This document shows, one piece after another, positions 56,801 through 64,000 of a stretch of DNA of 64,000 nucleotides. The position numbers were made by a program, and so were the translations under genes. The notes below the pieces were generated by a model. It was given only the letters and a program-made list of their open reading frames with translations. It was not told the origin of the DNA and did no database searches. How positions within the stretch are numbered: position 1 is the stretch's first letter; each line of letters starts with the position of its first letter. Origin of the DNA: Abelmoschus esculentus (lineage: Eukaryota; Streptophyta; Magnoliopsida; Malvales; Malvaceae); the NCBI GenBank assembly GCA_035048815.1, contig JAUCBN010000021.1, positions 5,487,501 through 5,551,500 on the forward strand, read 5' to 3'.

Positions 56801-57304
56801 GTGAAGGAGAATTTAGAAAGAAGGACTCAACAATACGAAAAGCAAGCAAATAGGGGAAGAAAGCGAGTCACCTTTGATGTTGGTGATTGGGTTTGGGTTC
56901 ACTTCCGAAAGGAACGATTTCCAGCCCAAAGGCGGTCTAAGTTGTCACCGCGAGGAGATGGTCCTTTTCAGGTGTTGGAGAAAGTGAATGACAACGCCTA
57001 CAAGATAGACTTACCGGGCGAGTACACTGTAAGTGCCACATTCAATGTTTCTGATTTAACCCCGTATGATATTTCTGTAGATTTGAGGTCAAATCCTTTT
57101 CAAGAAAGGGGGGATGATGTGAGCACATCATGTCAAGTTCAACAGGTTGATCCGGAGGTCTTACCATCAGGACCTATCACACGTTCTAAGGCAAAGAAAT
57201 ACAGGGAAGCTCTTTTCCTTACTTGTGCTAACATTTCAGATTCATTTGAGAATGTTCATGCCTTAGAATATGTTGTTTATAATGTGTTGCATGCTGATAT
57301 GTGA
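53893..57304 (+). pseudogene. Protease-RT-RNase H-integrase of CRM-like element A
   Basis: This polyprotein would mature gag, copy the RNA and insert the DNA. The protease has DSG (53971-53997). RT spans about 54530-55130 with VDCRAVNQITIK, FSKIDLKSGYHHIRM and the catalytic YFDD at 55054-55065. RNase H is at about 55480-55830. Integrase has an H-x-H..C-x2-C zinc region near 56040-56170, a core with WTDISMDFVLGLP and VSDRD, and a GPF module near 56965. Defects are stops at 55132, 55450, about 55702 and 56537, and an extra A in a run near 55540. The last 62 codons lie in the 3' LTR and resemble the CR-type tail of CRM elements. Confidence 0.9.
57101..57114 (+). promoter_or_regulatory. Polypurine tract of CRM-like element A
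   Basis: CAAGAAAGGGGGGA ends immediately before the TG of the 3' LTR. It is overlapped by the pol reading frame. Confidence 0.85.
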
Positions 57305-58573
57305 CATATTTAGGTATATATATTAGTATGTGTATTTACTTATGTATATACTATGTTAATTATGTTTGCATTTGGTTTTAAGTGCGCTTGTGTGGTTAAA
57401 ATAAGACTACAAGGCTTTTTAGATGTGTTTGCCTTGTTCTAATATAGGTACTTAGGAGAACCTTAGCTCAAGTGGGCATACCTAGCTCATCTCCAGCTCA
57501 GGAGAGCGTATGCAGTTCAATACCAGCTCAAGTGGATTATATTTAGCTCAGAAGAAGCTCAATGGTGTGCACGCAGCTCACCTTAGCTCGGGGCAGCTCA
57601 GAGGCTTAGCTCCCAGCTCCATTTAGCTCCTAACACTCTTAGCTAGTTCGTTTCAGCTCATCTCCATTTCCAGCTCAACTCAACTCAAGTTGAAGTGACC
57701 TACAGCAGCTGAAACCTATCGTACACGAAGAGCAGGTGTCCTACGCATGTGCCATGCATGTGGAGCCCACATAGCACCCTTTTCCACAAGTTTGGGCGTC
57801 CAAAAGCAAGCAAGCCAAACAAGGCCCTTGCTTTGAAGACCAATCAGCAACATTGGATAAGAATGAGTGGTTTCTTATTCAAATTCAAACATTAAACACA
57901 TGTTTAATGTGTTTTAAGTGCCAAAACATGTGGCTAAGGATATTAGGAGCCTAGGAGAAGTTATTTGAGCATTTAAATTTAAATTTTCGTTTGAATTAAG
58001 GCCACAAATTCAAATTTGGCCAACTTCTCCTTTATTCCTATATATTTACTTAATTTTGTAAAGACAAGGGTAGACATTTTATGAATAAAATCACTTGTGA
58101 GATCTTCTCTCAGTTTCAGCTCTTCACTGAACTTTTCTTGACAAATTCAGACTTTGTTTGAGTGTGTCAAATCCTTGATACTTCGGGTTCCTAGATCGCT
58201 ATCCAGAGGGTCCAAGTCCGTTGACGAAGAACGTATTCGATTTGGGTCCGCTCAGTATATTATTCGGGTTCTTTCGAGTTCAACGTCGTTGTTATTTCCC
58301 AGCAACTTAAACATCCAATTCTGCCATTTTGGACGTTTTAATGCTTCCATGAAAGCCTTCGGAGCATTTCATCTTCATTAACCTCCAGAAATTACCAGAA
58401 TTCCTTCATCCCTTTTCTTCTTTGTTTCAGTTTTTTTTTCTTTGTTTTCTTATTGTTTTAACATCATTCTAACATCCTTAATGTTGTGTTTATTGCAGAG
58501 GCTTGCTTGCTATTATCCTAGATCCGTTTCAAACAAGCATCGTTGTTTTTGAAGCAACGAATCCCAAATATCA
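57115..58573 (+). mobile_element. 3' LTR of CRM-like element A
   Basis: It matches the 5' LTR closely. It contains the end of the pol frame (stop at 57302-57304), AGCTC-rich sequence at 57463-57690, and the U5 hairpin at 58191-58206. It ends ATATCA before the GGTTG target duplication. Confidence 0.92.
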
Positions 58574-61330
58574 GGTTGTACATGATAGTATACGCTCAAA
58601 GAGAAGGACCGTTCATTATGACATGCACTCTAAGAGTGGGGTCATTCAACGCGACATACGCTCAAAGAGAGGGGTTGTCCATCACGGTATATGTTGTAAG
58701 AAAGGGACTGTTCATGATGACATGCACTCGAAGAGAGGGCTCATTCTTCGTGACATACGCTCAAAGAGAGGGGCCGTTCAAGACGGTATACGGTCAAAGA
58801 GATGGACCGTTCATTATGACAAGCACTCGAAGAGAGGGGTCACTCATCGCGACATAAGCTCAAAGAGAGGAGTCGTCCATCACGGTATACGCTCATGGAG
58901 AGGGACCGTTTACCATGACATGCACTCGAAGAGAGGGGTCATTCATCACGACATACGGTGAATGAGTGGGGTTGTCCATCACGGCAAATGCTCAAAGAGA
59001 AGAATCATTCATTATGACATACGCTTGAAAAGAGTTGTCATTCACTGCGACATACGCTCAAAGAGAGGGGTCGTCCATCACGGTATACGCTCTCAGAAAG
59101 GGACCATATATTATGACATGCACTCAAAGAGACGGTTCATTTATCGTAGCATACGCTTAAAGAGTGGGGTCGTCCATCACGGTATACTCTCAAAGAGAAG
59201 GGATCGTACATTATGACATGCACTCAAAGAGAGGGGTCGTCCATCACGGTATAATCTCAAAGAGAGGGACCGTTTATTATAAAATGCACTCGAAGAGTGA
59301 GGTCATTCATCGCGACATATGCTCAAATTGAGTGATCGTCTATCACAGTATATGCTCAAAAAGAGGGACCGTTCATTATGACATACCCTCGAAGAGATGA
59401 TTTATTCACCGCGACATACGCTCAAAGAGCGGGGTCAACCATCAAGGTATACGCTCTTCGAAAGGGCGATTCATTATAACATTTACTCGAAGACAGGGTT
59501 ATTCATTGCCACATACGCCCAAAGAGAGGAGTTGTCCATCACGACATACGCTCAAAGAGAGGAATCGTCCATCACAGCATATGCTCAAGAGAGGTATCAT
59601 TCATTATGACATATACGCTTGAAGAGAGGGGTCATTCACCGCGAAATACGCTCAAAGAGTGGGGTCGTTCATCACGGTATACGCTCTAACAAAGGGATCG
59701 TACATTATGACATGCACTCGAAGAGAGGGTCATTCATCGCGACATACGCTCAAAGAGAGAGACCGTTCAACATGATTTGCACTCAAAGAGAGGGGTCGTT
59801 CATCGCAAAATACGCTCAAAGAGAGGGGTCATTGATCACGATATGTGCTCAAATAGTGGGACAATTCATTATAACATGTACTCGAAGAGAGTGACCATTC
59901 ATCACGACATAAGCTCAAAGAGAGTGGTCGTCCATCATGGTATACGCTCAAAGAAGGGACCGTTCACCATTACATGCACTCAAAGAGAGGGGTCATCGAT
60001 TACGGTATACGCTCAAAGAGAGGGGTCATCGATCATGGTATAGAGGGACCATCCATTATGACATGCACTTGAAGATAAGGATCATTCATACCAACATACG
60101 CTCAAAGAGAGGGGTCATCTATCACGGCATACGCACAAAGAGAGGGACCGTTCATTATGACATATACTCGAAGAGAGGGGTCATTCACCGCGACATACGC
60201 TCAGAGCGTGGGATAGTCCATCATAGTATACGCTCAAAGAAAGGGACCGTTATTTATGACATACACTCAAAGAGAGGGGTAATTCACGGCGGCATACACT
60301 CAATGAGAGGGGTCGCTCGTCACGTTATGCGCTCAAGCAGAGGCACCGTTCACCATGACATGCACTCGAAGAGAGGGGCCTTTCATCGCGACATACGCTC
60401 AAAGAGAGGAGTCGTTCATCATGGCGTACGCTCAAAGAGTTGGGTCATTCATCACGACATATGATCAAAGAGAGGGCTCGTCCATCACGGTATATGCTAA
60501 AAGAGAGGCACCGTTCACCATGACATTCACTCAAAGAAAGGGGTCATTCATCATAATATATGCTCAAAGAGATGGGTCGTCCATCACGGTATACACTCTA
60601 TGAAAGGGACCATTCATAATGACATGCACTCGAAGAGACGGGTCATTCATCGTGACATACGCTCAAAGGGAGGGGTCGTCCATCACGGTATACGCTCTAA
60701 GAAAGGAACCATTAATTATGACAAGCACTCAAAGAGATGGGTCATTCATCGCGACATACGCTCAAAGAGAGGGCTCATCCATCATGGTATATGCTCAAAG
60801 AGAGGGACCGTTAACCATGACATGTACTCAAAGATAGGGGTCATTCATCGTGACATAGGATCGAAGAGAAGGGTCATCCATCACGGTATACGCTCTAAGA
60901 AAGGGATCGTTCACTATGACATACACTCGAATATAGGGGTCATTCATCACGAAATACGCTCAAAGAGAGTGTTCGTCCATCACGGTATACGCTCTAAGAA
61001 AGGGACCATTCATTATGACATACCCTCAAAGAGAGGGGTCATTCATCACGAATTACGCTCATAGAGAGTGCTCGTCCATAATGGTATAGCTCTAAGAGTG
61101 GGACCGTTCACCATGACATGCTCGTCGATCACGGTATACGCTCTAAGAAATGGACTGTTCACTATGACATGCACTCGAAGAAAGGTGTCATTCATCGTAA
61201 CATATGCACAAAGAGAGAGGGGTCGTCCATCATGGTATATGCTCTAAGAAAGGGATCATTCATTATGACATGCAGTCGAAGAGAGGGGTCATTCATCACA
61301 ACATATGCTCAAGGAGTGTGGTCGTCCATC
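58574..61330 (+). repeat. 33-bp satellite array (block 9)
   Basis: About 2.75 kb of the same satellite. The first 600 bp are collinear with about 2690-3150 of block 1 (shared rare phrase AGTTGTCATTCACTGCGAC at 59033 and 2977). It ends at CATCACAGCTTTAT, where the family B LTR is joined. Confidence 0.94.
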
Positions 61331-62832
61331 ACAGCTTTATTTAGCATATATTATGCGTAATTAATATTCAACACATGCTTAGTATCATCATACTTATTAG
61401 TTTAAGTTGTTTCTTTGCAGGTTATATTAAACACAACTTAAGGGACTATTGGCGATCGCCGTTTTAGCTCAAATGCACCATTTGAGCTCAAAACAAAGAA
61501 TCATTGTTTGAGGGACTTACCATCTTCCGATCAGCACTAAAATGTACCAAACACTCCTAGGCAGCGTAATGAAGTGGAAGCAAACTTTGTTCCAGCTCAC
61601 AAATTCAGAATGAGCTCCAAATGACAAATGGTGAATTTCCATTCATATGCGATTCGGATCAGCTCCTACACACTATTATGGGTTAAGGAGAGTATTATCT
61701 CCCTAAGGATCAGTTCATGCATCTAGGGTGTTATCCGTTCAGCTCAAATCATCACTCAAAGATGGTGAACTTTCAGCTAGATAAATCAACTAGCTAAATC
61801 AGCTCAAACCAGCTCAACCTTAGTTCATCCAGCTCATCTTAGCTCACCCTACAACCTTCAACTCAACTAGGGAAGGACAAGTTCTCTCCCCAAGAGACAC
61901 AACCGACCAACCATGGAGGGAAACATGTTTGGGCGCCAAAACAAAGAGATATCACTCTTCATTGGTTAGATTCATGATGGTCAACTTGTTTGCCAATTTC
62001 GAGTAAGATACAAGTAGAATTGGGTTTCGATGTCTTCATGAAAGTTATTCCTCTATCTCTTATCTTTCCAACACAAGTTGGTGTGCAGGCTGGAATTTTG
62101 AACCGAAAAGTTATAACAGTTCTTGGAAGGAGACACCATTTAACCCAAACGGTTAAGGAGGAAGACACCACCAATTGAACAGACACCAAGGCCACTATTC
62201 AGACACTTTTTCAAAGGGGAATGTCCCTTGTCCACACCCTTTTATTTCTTAGAAATATTTAGCCATTTTTGCATATGAACACACAACTTTGAATCAAATT
62301 ATTTATTTCGTGAGTTAATCTCTCATTCTTGCTCTTTTAAGAATTTTATCAACTTATCAAATCATCTATTTGATTTGTGGTGTCACCCTCCATCCCTTAT
62401 AGTTTAGATTTCAGGAATTACATTTTCAAAAGGTCTAAGTGCATCTACCACCCTCAGAGTTGCAACTAGATTGGGTTTATGTTCCTATAACATAAGTTCA
62501 ACCTTTTCCCCTTTGAATACTATCATTCCATCATCACATAATCACCATTCACCTTCCATTTTCATCCACCATTTTCACCAGCCCTTAACATATCCTTCCA
62601 TATCATTTACTTCAGTTAAACACCTCCATTTCCTTCCTTAATCAACCATCAACATCCCCCATGTATTCTCTTCACCAAGACAACTTCCTTATCATCTAAA
62701 CAATGCCCCACACCATAACCTCTTCCCAAATCACCCCTATCTTATTTCCAACAACATTTAACATTCTTTTGTTAAGGAAACAACTGTGATACAAGGCTTG
62801 CTTGCATTCTAAGCTCCGGGCAATCAAAGCTT
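61331..62832 (+). mobile_element. Family B LTR, 5'-truncated
   Basis: It matches 6850-7110 and then 7150-7335, with about 1 kb of extra sequence between that is missing in the other copy. The first ~190 bases of the LTR are absent. The left junction shares CACAGCTTTAT with the intact LTR context and follows a satellite CATCAC, which suggests recombination at short homology. It contains AGCTC-rich sequence (61470-61870) and a pyrimidine-rich tail. Frames at 61959-62195 on either strand are not supported as genes. Confidence 0.78.
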
Positions 62833-64000
62833 ACCATTACGTGCACTCGAAGAGAAGTGTCATTTATCACAACATAAGCTCATAGAGAGGGATTATCGAT
62901 CTCGGTATATGCTAAAAGGGAGGGACCGTTTAGTATGACATGCACTCGAAGAGAGGGGTGATTCATTGCTCATAAACTCAAAGAGAGTGGTCGTTCATCA
63001 CGGTATACGCTCTAAGAAAAGGACCATTCACTATGACATGCACTCGAAGAGAGAGGTCATTCATCACGACATACGCTCAAAGAGAGGGGTCGTCCATCAC
63101 GGTATACGCTCAAAGAGAGGGACCTTTCCTTTTGACATGCCCTTAGAGGGAGGGGTTATTCATCGCGACAAATGCTCAAAGAGAGGTGTCGTCCATCACG
63201 GTATACGCTCAAAGAGAGGGACAATTTATTATGACATGCACTCGAAGGGAGGGGTCATTCATCGATATATACTCTCAAACAGAGGCATCATCGATCATGG
63301 TATACGCTCAAAGAGAGGGACTGTTCATTATGATATGCACTCGAGAGAGGGGTCGTTCATCGCGACATACGCTGAAAGAGAGGGGTCGTTCATCACGATA
63401 TACGCTCAAATAATGGGAACGTTCACCATGATATGCGTGACATACGCTTGAAGAGAGGGTCATTCATCGTGACTCACACACAAAGAGAAGGGTCATCTAT
63501 CACTATATACGCCCAAAGGGAGGGACCATTCATTATGATATGCACTCAAAGAGAGGGGTCATTCATCGCGATATACGCTCAAAGAGAGGGGTCATCCATC
63601 ACGATTTACACTCAAATAGAAGGACCGTTCACTATGACATGCACTCGAAAGAGGGGTCATTCATCGTGACATACGCTCAAAGAGAGGGATCGTCCATCAC
63701 GGTATATGCTCATAGAGAGGGAAAGTTCATTATGACATACACTCGATGAGAAGGGTCATTCATCGCGACATACGCTCTAAGAAAGGGTCCATTCATTATG
63801 ATATGCACTCGTAGAGAGGACTCATTCATCGCGACATACCCTCAAAGAGAAGGGTCGTCTATCACAGTATACGCTCTAAGTAAGGGACGATTTATTATGA
63901 CATGCACTCGAAGGGAGGGGTAATTCATCGCGACATACGCTCAAAGAGAGAAGTTGTCCATCACGGTATATGCTCAAAGAGAGGGATCGTTCACCATGAC
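62833..64000 (+). repeat. 33-bp satellite array (block 10), continues beyond the window
   Basis: About 35 monomers of the same family in plus orientation reach the window edge. The array therefore extends further to the right. Confidence 0.94.

Larger units (their letters stand above)
50413..58573 (+). mobile_element. Full-length CRM-like Ty3/gypsy chromovirus (family A), degenerate
   Basis: 8161 bp in all, with LTRs of 1458 and 1459 bp that differ at roughly 30 positions by eye. The target duplication GGTTG lies at 50408-50412 and 58574-58578. The order is PBS, gag with zinc knuckle, protease, RT, RNase H, integrase and PPT. Pol order RT-RNaseH-IN marks Ty3/gypsy. The gag sequence, the initiator-tRNA-Met PBS and a pol C-terminus running into the 3' LTR point to the CRM clade of chromoviruses. 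At least two frameshifts and four stops prevent expression. Confidence 0.92.

Noticed and set aside
61959..62195. Overlapping frames on both strands in the family B LTR
   Set aside because: No domain and no coding bias is apparent; the stretch belongs to an LTR present in partial form at 6668-7335.

Overview
The window looks like repeat-dense heterochromatin from a flowering plant, probably a eudicot. The evidence is plant-type Ty3/gypsy lineages (a CRM-like chromovirus, an Athila-like element and a Tat/Ogre-like element), a plant L1-type LINE, and satellite DNA. I see no intact host gene, tRNA, rRNA or CRISPR array. Every coding stretch belongs to a transposable element and is broken. The lineage suggests a centromeric or pericentromeric site, but that is inference.

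The backbone is one tandem-repeat family with a 33-bp monomer. Three monomer types alternate to give a 99-bp higher-order unit. It occupies about 226-4643, 7336-8278, 12764-15107, 28334-29172, 31156-31553, 43306-46828, 48237-50412, 58574-61330 and 62833-64000, always in the same (+) orientation. Because 33 is a multiple of three and the consensus lacks stops, long artificial reading frames appear in all three forward frames. Single insertions and recombination events have cut one ancestral array into these blocks.

Layout: a hAT-like terminus (1-225); array; a CRM-like remnant without RT, RNase H or integrase (4644-7335); array; a 5'-truncated LINE carrying a solo LTR (8279-12763); array; a 12.9-kb minus-strand Tat/Ogre-like element without pol (15108-28014); LTR fragments; array; an LTR fragment; an AT-rich satellite of about 169 bp (29727-31155); array; an Athila-like element (31554-43305) with gag, protease and a plant-transposon ORF but no RT or integrase, and with a 3.5-kb solo LTR nested in its 3' LTR; array; a solo LTR (46829-48236); array; a full-length CRM-like element (50413-58573) with LTRs, PBS, PPT and a 5-bp target duplication; array; a truncated LTR (61331-62832); array.

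Most notable observations: (i) a regular block of the same 33/99-bp satellite lies inside the 3' region of the Tat/Ogre-like element, which suggests the satellite and this retrotransposon lineage are related by descent; (ii) the array at 226-3150 is a collinear paralogue of the arrays at 46.1-59.2 kb and preserves the empty sites of two insertions; (iii) otherwise divergent LTR families share a U5 hairpin with compensatory stem changes and AGCTC-rich blocks.
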